Assembly (NCBI GenBank): GCA_031285165.1
Contig: JAITWR010000027.1
Coordinates: 1-54,595 of the forward strand
Length of the DNA stretch: 54,595 nucleotides
DNA from: Novosphingobium sp.
Lineage (GTDB): Bacteria > Pseudomonadota > Alphaproteobacteria > Sphingomonadales > Sphingomonadaceae
Direction: 5' to 3'
The notes under the pieces were generated by a model, which was not told the DNA's origin, did no database searches, and was given only the letters and a program-made list of their open reading frames with translations. This document shows, piece by piece, positions 27,408-36,286 of this stretch; the stretch's first letter is position 1; every line of letters starts with the position of its first letter. The translations under genes and the position numbers were made by a program.

Positions 27408-29147
27408 CTATTCGCCCGAGGGTTTATCCTGCGCAATGCCCAATGCTTTTGTCGCCAGTTCGCGCACCACGCTCGATTTCACTTTCTCGTTGCCGGTCAC
27501 GGCATAGTCGCCATCGGTGAAGAACAGCACGCGGCGCGGCACCTTGAAGCTGGCGATCTCGGCTTTCACGAAAGCAATGATCTCGGCCTCGACAAGCGTG
27601 ACGCCGTCCACCGGCACGATGCAGGTGACGACCATTTCGCCGAGCAGGTCATCGGGGACACCGACGGTCTGCGTTCGCTTGACTCCATGGAAACGGGCAA
27701 CGACATCGTCCACTTCGAGCGGCGAGACATTGGCGCCGCCGGTCTTGATCATGTCGGTAAGCCGCCCTTGCCAGTGGAAGCAGCCTGCCTCATCGACATG
27801 GCCGCCGTCGCCGGTGCAGAAGAAACCCTGCTCGTCGAAGCACTCCTCCTGCGTCTTGCCGAGATACCCCATCATCAGCGTCGGGCCTTTGATGCAGAAT
27901 TCGCCTTTCTCGCCGCGCGGCACGATCCCGCCGGTCAGCGGATCGACGATATTGACGATATTGCCGGCGAAAGGCGGGCCAAAGCTGTCCTTGTAGAATT
28001 CCGCCGGCGTTTCGGCAGTGAAGCCGGTACAGACGGTCATCGTCTCGGTACAGCCGAAGGCATTGGGGACGCGCCAGTCGGTGTCGACAGTCGGGTGCTC
28101 CCACATCAGTTCGCCGCGCGGGATGTAGCGGAGGCTGGAAAGGTCGCTGCTCGCCCAGTTCGCCGCTGCCTGCAACCGCGCCCACTGGTGCGGGCGCCCG
28201 TTGATGAAGGCGATACGCTCCTGCTCGATCAGTTCGAGCGCTTCCTCGGCCTCGAAATAGCGCTGGAGGATCACCGCACCGCCGGTGGTCAGTGCCGCGC
28301 CGAGCACCATGCTGACATTGCCCGACCAGAAAAACCCGTTGCCGGTCCAGGCGCGGACAGGCTCGTGCATGCCGAAATTGCGCGGCCAGCGCCACCACTG
28401 GACGGCAAAAGCACGCTGGGCGTGGACGATGCCCTTGGGCAGACTGGTGGTGCCCGAGGAAAAGAAGATGCCGCCGATGTCGCCCGGCCCCACGGTATCG
28501 GCGCGCGCGAGGACTTGCGCCTTGCCGATACCCTCGCCGCGCGCGAGGAAGGTCGCCCAGCTTTCGACCGCACCGCCGGTTGCGGGAAGCACGGGCTCGC
28601 CGGCGCCTTCGACGCCGCCGAGCGAGACGAGGTGACGGAGGAACGGGTACTTCGCGGATGCGAGCGCGCCCGGCGCACCTTGCGCGATCGCCGGCTCCAG
28701 CCCGGCGATCATGTCGCCGAAGTCTTTCTTCAGGACGTGCCGCTCGAACAGCAGCAGCGAAATCTGCGATGCCTTGAGCAGATAGTCCATCTCGGACGGC
28801 GTCGAGAAAGTGCTGAGTGCCACCGGCACGCCGCCCGCCAGCGCCGTGCCGAACAGCGCGGCAAGGAATTCGGGGCGGTTGGTCATCAGGATGCCGACCC
28901 GGCTGTCGCGCCCGGCGCCGCTGGCGATCAGCGCGGCGGCAACCTCGATCGAGCGCGCCAGCAGTTCGTCGTAGCTCCACGACAGGCGATGCGCGCCACC
29001 GGGTCCACGGGTGCGCAGTACCAGCGCCTCACGCGGGCCATGGCGCGCGGCGACCTCACGGAGATAGCCGCCGATCGTCAGCGCACCCTGCCCCGGCTCT
29101 TCGGCCAGCGGGATGCCATGGATCAGCGAAAACGACGCTTCCTGCAC
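27408..29147 (-). CDS. AMP-forming acyl-CoA synthetase (ANL superfamily)
   Basis: A 579-residue adenylate-forming ligase that activates a carboxylic acid to its CoA thioester. The P-loop-like motif is FFSSGTTSLPKGIVH, the AMP-binding segment is NAFGCTETM, and the hinge region is RLTDMIKTGGANVSPLEV. The C-terminal catalytic Lys lies in NEKVKSS. The GTG start at 29147 has GGAAGGA eight bases upstream. The open frame runs on to 29336 but would overlap the divergent promoter of the reductase at 29335. It probably supplies the CoA ester for the beta-oxidation genes nearby. Substrate unknown. Confidence 0.9.
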   Translation of the reverse strand: MQEASFSLIHGIPLAEEPGQGALTIGGYLREVAARHGPREALVLRTRGPGGAHRLSWSYDELLARSIEVAAALIASGAGRDSRVGILMTNRPEFLAALFGTALAGGVPVALSTFSTPSEMDYLLKASQISLLLFERHVLKKDFGDMIAGLEPAIAQGAPGALASAKYPFLRHLVSLGGVEGAGEPVLPATGGAVESWATFLARGEGIGKAQVLARADTVGPGDIGGIFFSSGTTSLPKGIVHAQRAFAVQWWRWPRNFGMHEPVRAWTGNGFFWSGNVSMVLGAALTTGGAVILQRYFEAEEALELIEQERIAFINGRPHQWARLQAAANWASSDLSSLRYIPRGELMWEHPTVDTDWRVPNAFGCTETMTVCTGFTAETPAEFYKDSFGPPFAGNIVNIVDPLTGGIVPRGEKGEFCIKGPTLMMGYLGKTQEECFDEQGFFCTGDGGHVDEAGCFHWQGRLTDMIKTGGANVSPLEVDDVVARFHGVKRTQTVGVPDDLLGEMVVTCIVPVDGVTLVEAEIIAFVKAEIASFKVPRRVLFFTDGDYAVTGNEKVKSSVVRELATKALGIAQDKPSGE

Positions 29148-29334
29148 GCGCGATGTCCTTCCAGTCGTGCCCAGGCCGCCTGCGTAACAGGCGGTGCCGG
29201 GCATGGGAACGCGCGCGGCGCGACAGTCACGGCGCTGCGCCGATGGAGACAAAACCGCCTCCCGCCAACTTTGCAGGTGCAAGCCCGCGCTATTCGTGGC
29301 TAGTGCGGAACCACACGATTCACGGGAGACGGAC

Positions 29335-30330
29335 ATGAAGCAGGCGACGGTTCAGAGCGGCAAGGGCATCGGGACACTGGCGGTAAAAGACGTGGCCGTC
29401 CCCCGGCCCGGCTCCGGCGAGGCACTGGTGCGGCTGCATGCAGCGACGCTCAACTTCCGCGACCTCATCATCGCCAAGGGCCTGATGCCGGGTCTCGGCA
29501 AGGAGCCCGAGGTGATCCCGCTGTCCTGCGGCGCAGGCGTGGTCGAAAGCATCGGCTCCGGCGTGACGCACGTGCAGCCCGGCAACCGGGTGAGCCCGAT
29601 CTTCGCGCTCGGCTGGCTCGACGGCCCGACACCGACGATGGAAATGCTCGGCGGCCCGGTCGACGGTGTCGCGCGGCAATATGCGGTATTCCCGGCCGAG
29701 AGCCTGGTCCACAACCCGGACCAGCTAGGCGACCTCGAAGCGGCAACGCTGACCTGCGCCGGTCTGACATCGTGGTCCGCGCTCACCCGGCACCGCCCGA
29801 CGCGGCCCGGCGACTGGGTGCTGGCGCACGGCACCGGCGGCGTCAGCCTTGCCGCGCTGCAATTCGCCAAAGGCATGGGCGCGCATGTCGCGATCACCTC
29901 GTCATCGGACGCCAAGCTCGCCCGCGCCCGTTCGCTGGGCGCCGACCTGACCGTGAACTACCGGACAACGCCGAACTGGGCCGAAGCGATCCGCAAGGCG
30001 CTCGGCGGCAGCAAGATCGCCAATGTCATCGACACCGTGGGCGGGACGCAGTTCGACGACAATGCCTCGCTGCTGGCCGAGGACGGCCAGATATCGGCGA
30101 TCGGCATGCTCGGCTCGCAATTCAGTTGGATGAAAGGCGAAACCGGTGTGAATATGGTGCCGATTTCGGTCGGCAACCGCGCCCAGCACGAAGCCATGCT
30201 GGCCTTCATCGTCGAGCACGACATCAAGCCGCCGGTCGACGTGGTCTTCGACCTCGACCGCATCCAGGATGCCTACCACGCGCTCGAAGCGGGCCGGTTC
30301 TTCGGCAAAGTCGGCATCAATCTGCTGTGA
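29335..30330 (+). CDS. Zinc-free medium-chain dehydrogenase/quinone oxidoreductase
   Basis: A 331-residue MDR-superfamily enzyme. The N-terminal GroES-like domain has NFRDLIIAKGLMPG and VIPLSCGAGVVESIG; the Rossmann domain has AHGTGGVSLAALQFAKGMG. The catalytic-zinc Cys and His of true alcohol dehydrogenases are absent, so a quinone-oxidoreductase or enoyl-reductase role is more likely. GGGAGACGGAC precedes the ATG. It is divergent from the acyl-CoA synthetase (188 bases between starts) and convergent with the thioesterase, whose stop is seven bases beyond its own. Confidence 0.88.
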   Translation: MKQATVQSGKGIGTLAVKDVAVPRPGSGEALVRLHAATLNFRDLIIAKGLMPGLGKEPEVIPLSCGAGVVESIGSGVTHVQPGNRVSPIFALGWLDGPTPTMEMLGGPVDGVARQYAVFPAESLVHNPDQLGDLEAATLTCAGLTSWSALTRHRPTRPGDWVLAHGTGGVSLAALQFAKGMGAHVAITSSSDAKLARARSLGADLTVNYRTTPNWAEAIRKALGGSKIANVIDTVGGTQFDDNASLLAEDGQISAIGMLGSQFSWMKGETGVNMVPISVGNRAQHEAMLAFIVEHDIKPPVDVVFDLDRIQDAYHALEAGRFFGKVGINLL

Positions 30331-30337
30331 AACCGCG

Positions 30338-30757
30338 TCAGGAACGCGGTTTCAATGCCTTGAAGATGCCCTCGGTCGAGCCGACGACCTCATCGTCCGC
30401 CTTGAGCAAGCCTCGCACGAAGATCAGTTGCGAGGTCTTGCGCACCAGTTCCGGCGCGCAAGTGATCAGCCTGCCAACCGGAACGCCGCCGGCGAACTGG
30501 TACTGAAGCTGGGCCGTCACCAGCGATTCGGCCGCGAGCGCATCGGCTGCACCCACGCCGAGCGCGATGTCGGCGAATGTCATCAGGGCGCCGCCGTGAA
30601 CGACGGCGCCGTAATCGTTGACGATCCCTTCATGCGCGAGCAGCGCCACGGTCCGCCGCCCCGGCCCGCCTTTCACCCAGGTCGGGCCGATCGCGGCGGA
30701 AAACCTGGCCGTGGGCAGGCGCTGCCATCCCGCAGCTTCGAGCGCAGCCTCATCCAT
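30338..30757 (-). CDS. PaaI-type hotdog-fold thioesterase
   Basis: A 139-residue hotdog protein with the PaaI/YbgC signature VVHGGALMTFADIALGVGA, where the Asp and Gly-rich helix form the catalytic site, and a strand LVTAQLQYQFAG. It would hydrolyse a CoA thioester that stalls in the pathway, freeing CoA. The ATG at 30757 lies 14 bases after the stop of the flavoprotein gene upstream, so they share a transcript. The frame is open further upstream but overlaps that gene. Confidence 0.85.
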   Translation of the reverse strand: MDEAALEAAGWQRLPTARFSAAIGPTWVKGGPGRRTVALLAHEGIVNDYGAVVHGGALMTFADIALGVGAADALAAESLVTAQLQYQFAGGVPVGRLITCAPELVRKTSQLIFVRGLLKADDEVVGSTEGIFKALKPRS

Positions 30758-30771
30758 GAACGGCGGCCCGC

Positions 30772-32454
30772 TCAGAGCGCGGCGTTGTCGAGACCCGCGG
30801 CATGTTTGGCGGCGATCCAGCCGAAACACATCGACGGGCCGACGCTGGCGCCGGCGCCCGGATAGATCCGCCCCATCGGTGAAGCAGTGGAAACGCCCGT
30901 CGCATAAAGCCCGTCTATCGGCGTGCCGTCGCCGCGCAGCACGCGCGAATGGGCGTCGGTAAGAATGCCGCCATAGGTGCTGACATCGCCCGGCACGACA
31001 TCCACGGCATAATAGGGCGCGCGGTCGATCCGGCCGATCGTAGTGTAAGTGCCGTTCTGGAAGGGGTCGCCGAGGAACTTGTCGTAATCGCGATCACCGC
31101 GGTTGAAGTCCTCGTCACGGCCCTTGTCGACCATGGCGTTCCAGCGGTTGACCGTGGCCTGCAACGTCGCGGGATCGACCTTGATCAGCTTGGCCAGGCC
31201 CTCGACCGTATCGGCCTTCTTGAGATAGCTGCTTTCCAGCCAGCCCTGCGGGATCTTCTTGCCTGCACCGCCGGCCGCGACAGGATACTTGTCCCAGAAC
31301 TGCTGATCGAAAATCGCCCAGCTCGGCACCGCGGGAGCAACGCGGTTGCGCTTGAGCATGTTCTCGCAATAGGCTTCGTAGGAGCCGCCCTCGTTCATGT
31401 AGCGCACTCCCGTCTGGTCGACGAGGATCGCGTGCGGCTTGGCCGTCACGGCCTGCATGCCCGGCGCAACATAGTCCTTCTCCCACCCCGGCGCGAGAGT
31501 GAACTGGAAGCCGACCATCTCGTCCATCTGCGCGAGCACGCCGCCGTGGCGCTCCATCTCACGGTGCATGTCGCCGGTGTCGCTCTCGTTGGCCATCGAC
31601 CATTCGGCGCGGGTGCCCGGCATGTACCGATCGCGCATTTCCTGATTCTTGGCGAAGCCGCCAGCATTGACCAGCACGCCCAGGCCCGCGCCGATACGCC
31701 AGGGCTTGCCGTCCCTGACCGTGATCACGCCGACCACCTTGCCGTTCTCGACGATCAGTTCGGAAACGGCGGAATTGAGACGGATATCGACGCCCGCGGC
31801 CAGCGATGCCTTGAGCATACGCCCTTGCAGCGCCGCGCCCGCCGTTACCCAGTGCTTGCCGGTGACCTTGCCGGCAACGATCTTGAGGCCGGTCTTGACG
31901 ATCATCAGCTTGATCGCCCAGCTATTGCGGGCGAACGGCAGCTTCATGGCATCGTCGAGCCGGATCGGAGCCTCGGCGAAACCCTGGCGCAGCCTGGGCG
32001 CCCAATCGCCCAGTTCCTTCTTGTCGAAAGGCTTGGCGGTAACGGTGCGACTGGTTTTGCAGCCGCCCGGCAATTCGTCGTAATAGTCGGGCCAGAAGTG
32101 CGAGCCGCGCTCCAGCTCGACGCCCTGCCCAACCAGGAAATCGATCATCCTGGGGCCTTCGACCACATAAGCCAGCCGCTTTTCATGCGTGCTGCCCGGC
32201 GCGTCCGACGTGTCGCCGACCACTGCATCGAGGTAGGTGATGCCCTTCTCGGTCGAATCCTCGCCCGGGTCCATGAAGGGGTTGTTGGGAATCCACATGA
32301 CACCGCCCGACTTGCAGGTGGTGCCCCCGGCGAATTGCGATTTCTCGAGAATCACGACCGACTTGTCCGCCTTGCGCATCAGCAGGGCGGAACTCATCGA
32401 GCCGCCGCCGCTGCCCACGACCACCCAATCGAAAGTCTCGTCGAAATCGGCCAT
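30772..32454 (-). CDS. FAD-dependent oxidoreductase, 3-ketosteroid-dehydrogenase-like
   Basis: A 560-residue flavoprotein with the N-terminal FAD motif WVVVGSGGGSMSSALLM (about 10-26), TTCKSGGVMWIP as the second FAD contact, and a C-terminal RIYPGAGASVGPSMCFG near 529-545. The last block matches the KstD/fumarate-reductase fold, where the Tyr of YPGAG is a proton acceptor in delta1-dehydrogenases. It therefore probably introduces a double bond next to a ring ketone. Whether the substrate is a steroid is not shown. GGAGAGGACGGAC precedes the ATG. It is divergent from the crotonase at 32663 across an inverted-repeat region. Confidence 0.87.
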   Translation of the reverse strand: MADFDETFDWVVVGSGGGSMSSALLMRKADKSVVILEKSQFAGGTTCKSGGVMWIPNNPFMDPGEDSTEKGITYLDAVVGDTSDAPGSTHEKRLAYVVEGPRMIDFLVGQGVELERGSHFWPDYYDELPGGCKTSRTVTAKPFDKKELGDWAPRLRQGFAEAPIRLDDAMKLPFARNSWAIKLMIVKTGLKIVAGKVTGKHWVTAGAALQGRMLKASLAAGVDIRLNSAVSELIVENGKVVGVITVRDGKPWRIGAGLGVLVNAGGFAKNQEMRDRYMPGTRAEWSMANESDTGDMHREMERHGGVLAQMDEMVGFQFTLAPGWEKDYVAPGMQAVTAKPHAILVDQTGVRYMNEGGSYEAYCENMLKRNRVAPAVPSWAIFDQQFWDKYPVAAGGAGKKIPQGWLESSYLKKADTVEGLAKLIKVDPATLQATVNRWNAMVDKGRDEDFNRGDRDYDKFLGDPFQNGTYTTIGRIDRAPYYAVDVVPGDVSTYGGILTDAHSRVLRGDGTPIDGLYATGVSTASPMGRIYPGAGASVGPSMCFGWIAAKHAAGLDNAAL

Positions 32455-32519
32455 GTCCGTCCTCTCCGTCACCTTGCCCCGTGGCAGCGACCATGCTGCA
32501 CGTCTGTTCAGCAGGAACA

Positions 32520-32629
32520 GCGCGGCTTGGCAAGCCGCGCCCCGAGAAAATCGCCGGCAGACAGGCGGCAAGGTTCGACAGGCCCGATGTGCCCGATGCG
32601 AAATTCGCTCTTTCACGAATTTCGCATCG
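32520..32629. promoter_or_regulatory. Divergent promoter region with two inverted repeats
   Basis: Between the flavoprotein (start 32454) and crotonase (start 32663) lie two perfect inverted repeats. GCGCGGCTT/AAGCCGCGC at 32520-32540 has a 3-base loop. CGATGCGAAATTCG/CGAATTTCGCATCG at 32594-32607 and 32616-32629 has an 8-base spacer. The second has the size and spacing of an operator for a dimeric regulator controlling both genes. The nearby AraC genes are candidates, though AraC sites are usually direct repeats. Confidence 0.5.
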
Positions 32630-32662
32630 GATACTATGAGAGCCGGGAAGGGAGCCCCGGCC

Positions 32663-33472
32663 ATGACCGAAACCATTCCAGACCTGCCGAAACTGCGCAC
32701 TATCGAGTTCACCCGTGAGGCGCGGCTGCTGCGGCTGACGCTCAACCGGCCCGACGCAATGAACGCGATCAATCTCGAACTGCACGACGATCTTGCCGAT
32801 GCACTGTGGTTCGCGCAGGGCGATACCGGCTCGGATGTCGTCGTGATCACCGGCGCGGGCCGGGCCTTCTCGGCCGGCGGCGATCTCGACCACATCGCCC
32901 GCAATGCCGCCAATCCGCACCTGTTCGATCACGAGGCGCGGATGGCCAAACGGATCGTTCAGACCCTGCTCGACATCGACAAGCCGGTGATCTGCCGGCT
33001 CAACGGCCACGCCGTCGGCCTCGGCGCGACACTGGCACTGCTGTGCGACATCGTCATCGGCGCCGAAGGCGCCAGGATCGGCGATCCGCATGTCGGCCTC
33101 GGTCTTGTCGCCGGCGATGGCGGCGCGGTGATCTGGGCACAGCGTATCGGCCTTGCCCGGGCGAAGGAATACCTCTTCACCGGCGAACTGCTGACCGCGC
33201 AGAAAGCGGCCGAGATCGGCCTCATCAACCATTGCGTGCCGAAGGAAGAACTGGACGCCGCAGTCGACGCGTTCTGCCAGCGCCTGCTGAAAGGCGCGAT
33301 GGGTGCGATCCGCGCGACCAAGATCCTGACGAACCTCGAACTCAAGCGCCTCGCCACGGCGGTAATGGACGCGGGCATCGCCTATGAGTCGGTAAGCGTG
33401 CGCAGCGCCGACCACCTCGAAGGCATCGCCGCGCTGCGCGAGAAACGACCGCCCAATTTCGGCGGCAAGTAA
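32663..33472 (+). CDS. Enoyl-CoA hydratase/isomerase family protein
   Basis: A 269-residue crotonase-fold enzyme. The oxyanion-hole loops are GAGRAFSAGGDLDHI and LNGHAVGLGATLA. Of the two catalytic Glu of classical hydratases, one position keeps Glu (GAEGARIG), while the second reads DPHVGLGLVAGDGG, with His in place of Glu. The chemistry may therefore be isomerisation, hydrolysis or hydration by another base. GGAAGGGAG lies before the ATG. The open frame reaches back to 32237, but that part overlaps the flavoprotein gene. Confidence 0.9.
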   Translation: MTETIPDLPKLRTIEFTREARLLRLTLNRPDAMNAINLELHDDLADALWFAQGDTGSDVVVITGAGRAFSAGGDLDHIARNAANPHLFDHEARMAKRIVQTLLDIDKPVICRLNGHAVGLGATLALLCDIVIGAEGARIGDPHVGLGLVAGDGGAVIWAQRIGLARAKEYLFTGELLTAQKAAEIGLINHCVPKEELDAAVDAFCQRLLKGAMGAIRATKILTNLELKRLATAVMDAGIAYESVSVRSADHLEGIAALREKRPPNFGGK

Positions 33473-33482
33473 CCGCCGGACC

Positions 33483-33521
33483 GCCACCCCCGCCCCGTTC
33501 CGCGGAGCGGGGAGAGGTGGC
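33483..33521. terminator. GC hairpin between convergent crotonase and EthD-like genes
   Basis: GCCACC/GGTGGC flank an inner CCCCGTTC/GAGCGGGG stem. It lies 10 bases after the crotonase stop and just before the end of the gene on the other strand. No T-tract, so termination is inferred from position. Its CCCCG/CGGGG core recurs in two other hairpins of this cluster. Confidence 0.45.
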
Positions 33522-33532
33522 CCGGACGAGAA

Positions 33533-33871
33533 TCAGCCGCCGGCCTTCACATAGTCGTCGCATTCGACGAAGAACGCGGTGTAGGTGGTCGCCATGTCCT
33601 GATAGATCGCCGGCGTCATCTTGCCCGACTGGGCAAATTCACCCATGCCCGCCAGAAGCGCGCCGGGATCTTCCACATCGGCATCGTAAATGGCGAGGAA
33701 CTGGTTGGTGTCCTCACCCATCAGCTTGGCGACGAGCCGGAAACGCTGCGCCCCCTCGAAACCGGGCACCGAGGTCACTTCCTTGAGATGGGTGTTCTGA
33801 TACCAGTCGTGGAATTCGGCTTCCTTGCCGGGCAGCGGTGTAGTCAGGGCGATCAGCTTGCATTTGGCCAT
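33533..33871 (-). CDS. EthD-like dimeric alpha-beta barrel protein
   Basis: A 112-residue protein with ferredoxin-like dimeric-barrel features: LIALTTPLPGKEAEFHDWYQNTHLKEVTSVPGFEGAQRF, where the WYxxTHL motif resembles EthD and related small monooxygenase- or dehydratase-like proteins. EthD was first described beside a cytochrome P450 system for ether degradation. Here it sits in a CoA-dependent catabolic cluster, so the role is open. GGAGG lies eight bases before the ATG. It is downstream of the AraC gene, from which it is separated by 115 bases. Confidence 0.75.
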   Translation of the reverse strand: MAKCKLIALTTPLPGKEAEFHDWYQNTHLKEVTSVPGFEGAQRFRLVAKLMGEDTNQFLAIYDADVEDPGALLAGMGEFAQSGKMTPAIYQDMATTYTAFFVECDDYVKAGG

Positions 33872-33986
33872 CGTGGCATCCTCCTCGAAAAAGACGCGCC
33901 ACCATCGGCAATAGTCCGGCGCGATGCAAGCCGTGCCTTGATCCGCAATGCTGATTCGATCCTGCCCGGCAAAGGCAGGGCCAGAG

Positions 33987-35012
33987 CTACTGGAGCGTCT
34001 CGCCGGCAAAATGCACGAAGGCTTCGCGATCATGCGGCAAGCCCGCATGTTCGGTGCATTCACCGCGGAATTCGCGCGGGTTCACCTTGAACACACGCTT
34101 GAACATGCGGCTGAAATGGGCCGGGCTCTTGAAGCCGACGCCATAGGCGATCTCGCTGATCGATATATCGCGCGGGTCGGAGGCGGAAAGCCAGTTGCGC
34201 GCCTTTTCCAGCCGCTGCTCCCAGACCAGTTCGGAAAAGCTCGTGCCCCTGAGGCGCAGCAGGAACGACAGGTAGCGCGGGCTGATGCCGCAGCCCTTGG
34301 CGACCATCGCGGTCGAGAGCCGGGGATCGGACAAATGCACCTCGATGAAGCGCAGCACGTCCTGCAACCGGCGGTCGGCGATCGTCTGGCGCGCGGGCGT
34401 GGCCTCCTCGCAGCCGCGCACCGCGTTGCCGATGAGCGTCAGCGCCGTCTCGACCAGAAGCCGTGCCGATTCCTCGGCCAGCGCGCCATCGTCCTCGAAA
34501 ACGTCGGTCAGGATATTTTCGGCGATGGCCAGTTCGGGCCGGTTGGCCGGCATGAACAGTCCGGTCGAGAAGTCCTGCGGAATATGCGCGCGCAGAATAT
34601 GCGTCGGCACCGTCAGGTGCAGCAGTTCATGCACCGAATCCTGATCGGCCTGGCATTCGATGAAGAACGGCGACATCGAGCGCGTGATGGCGAAATCGCC
34701 CGGCTGGGCAACTTTGTTGCCGCACTGGTTCGAGAAAGCGAGCCGGCCGTGCTTGACGAACCACAGGATCGACAGGTCGGTCGCATCCTCGCGGATGTGC
34801 TGGCGCGTGCGGCGGAAGAACAGGTTCGTCGCCGAGCGTTGCTTGATGATGGAAATCGGGCCGACCGCCTTGCGTTCGGAACGCACTTCGATCGTCGACG
34901 CATCCTCGATCCAGCAATCGCCGCAATAGTATTCCTGCTCACGCTCACCGCGAAACTTGGCCTGGCAATCGCGATAATTGCGTCGGTCGAAGGAGAACAG
35001 GGTTTCCGCCAT
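33987..35012 (-). CDS. AraC-family transcriptional regulator (AraC_binding_2 type)
   Basis: A 341-residue regulator. The N-terminal sensing domain (about 55-190) has the strands LSILWFVKHGRLAFSNQ and AQPGDFAITRSMSPFFIE typical of the AraC_binding_2 fold. The C-terminal double helix-turn-helix (about 220-320) includes MVAKGCGISPRYLSFLLRLRGTSF and ISEIAYGVGFKSPAHFSRMFKRVF. Such proteins usually activate nearby catabolic operons on binding an acid or CoA-related ligand. It stands upstream of the EthD-like gene and follows the crotonase at 35156 on the same strand after 143 bases. Confidence 0.9.
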   Translation of the reverse strand: MAETLFSFDRRNYRDCQAKFRGEREQEYYCGDCWIEDASTIEVRSERKAVGPISIIKQRSATNLFFRRTRQHIREDATDLSILWFVKHGRLAFSNQCGNKVAQPGDFAITRSMSPFFIECQADQDSVHELLHLTVPTHILRAHIPQDFSTGLFMPANRPELAIAENILTDVFEDDGALAEESARLLVETALTLIGNAVRGCEEATPARQTIADRRLQDVLRFIEVHLSDPRLSTAMVAKGCGISPRYLSFLLRLRGTSFSELVWEQRLEKARNWLSASDPRDISISEIAYGVGFKSPAHFSRMFKRVFKVNPREFRGECTEHAGLPHDREAFVHFAGETLQ

Positions 35013-35155
35013 GGCTCTCTCCCAGGTGGGCGGGCCGATGCGCGCCCTTCTTATACCCCCTTTTCATAAAATAATGCGCGGGCCACGCCATGCAGCCCGC
35101 GCATCGGTTTCGATAATCGGCGCAATTCCTCCCCGGACAAGCCAGGGGGAAACCC

Positions 35156-36145
35156 TTACTTGTCGTTGCTCTCGCGCCCCTTCTTGCTGAGGCGCCAATC
35201 GGCCGGATAGTTGAGGTCGTTGCTTTTCACGACCTGACCGATGCCCTGCTGGAACGTGCTGCCCTTGCCCAGATTCACGTCGTTCGCGCCATCGTCCTTC
35301 ATCAGCGGCAACATGCCCTCGAGCCAGCCCGTCAGCAGCGAGCCGAAGTATTCGCCGCGGTACTGTTTGTAGGCCTCGATGAAAGTCTTCTGCGCGACGA
35401 CGACATCGTTCGGACGCGTGATCGAGCAGGCATGTGCGTACTTGGCTGTCGTCGCCTCGAGCTGGTCGCGCGGAACGACGCAGTTCACGAAACGATTGGC
35501 GGTGTACATTTCCTCGGCGGTGACCGGGCGGCCGGTGAACAGCATCTCGCTGAAAGCGCGCAGACCGACGGTTTCGAGCCACTGCCACATGCGCGGCCCC
35601 CACCCGGCATAGCGGAAAGAGGGATGGCCGAACAGCGCATCATCCGAAGCGACGATGATGTCGGCATCGGCGCACTGGTAGAAGTGCCAGCCGTAGCAAT
35701 AGCCCTTGGCCTCGACGATCGATATCTTCTTGAACTCCTGTAGCGGCCGGTTGCCCGAGCGCGCCTTGGCGTAGAAGTCGGTCAGGCCGTGCAGGTAGCG
35801 ATAGGTGCCGATCGGCGGGTATTTCACATCGGGATCGTCGATCTCAAGGTCGACCAGGAAGTTGTCGCCGGGCTTCGGGCTGAGATAAAGGTCGCCGTGT
35901 TCGTTGAGGTCGCCGCCGCTGCCCAGGTTGTCGCCATCGCCGCGGATGACCAGCACTTTCACGTCGTCGTCGATATTGGCCTTGTGGACGAGCTGCGCGA
36001 AGCGCGAGCGCATGCCGATCGTGGCCGTATTGTGCTTGTCCAGCCGGCTGAACGTGATCGTCGCGATCCGCTTCGCCTTGTCCTTTTCATAGAGAACGTG
36101 CTTTTCGGCTTCCCTGCGATGGTCCTCGATCGTCTCCAAGCTCAT
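35156..36145 (-). CDS. Crotonase-fold enoyl-CoA hydratase/isomerase family protein
   Basis: A 329-residue member of the crotonase family, longer than a usual hydratase. RGDGDNLGSGGDLNEHG forms the first oxyanion loop and AKGYCYGWHFYQCADADI the second. The classical catalytic Glu pair is not visible (DALFGHPSFRYAGWGPRM instead). The C-terminal part (FGSLLTGWLEGMLPLMKDD and NYPADWRLSKKGRE) is an extension. Activity may be C-C bond cleavage or isomerisation rather than simple hydration; this is inference. GGGAGAG precedes the ATG at 36145. It is divergent from the AraC gene at 36287, which may regulate it. Confidence 0.85.
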   Translation of the reverse strand: MSLETIEDHRREAEKHVLYEKDKAKRIATITFSRLDKHNTATIGMRSRFAQLVHKANIDDDVKVLVIRGDGDNLGSGGDLNEHGDLYLSPKPGDNFLVDLEIDDPDVKYPPIGTYRYLHGLTDFYAKARSGNRPLQEFKKISIVEAKGYCYGWHFYQCADADIIVASDDALFGHPSFRYAGWGPRMWQWLETVGLRAFSEMLFTGRPVTAEEMYTANRFVNCVVPRDQLEATTAKYAHACSITRPNDVVVAQKTFIEAYKQYRGEYFGSLLTGWLEGMLPLMKDDGANDVNLGKGSTFQQGIGQVVKSNDLNYPADWRLSKKGRESNDK

Positions 36146-36286
36146 GCTTCTCTCCCTCGCTGATGGCGCAAATGTCCAAGGTCGCATTGCTGCTGCCACA
36201 GGCAAGTCAAACGGTATTGGCATTTGGCGCAGCAGTCTCGATATTGCACGCCACAGGATGCAAGCGAAAAGCAAGGTCGTACGGAA

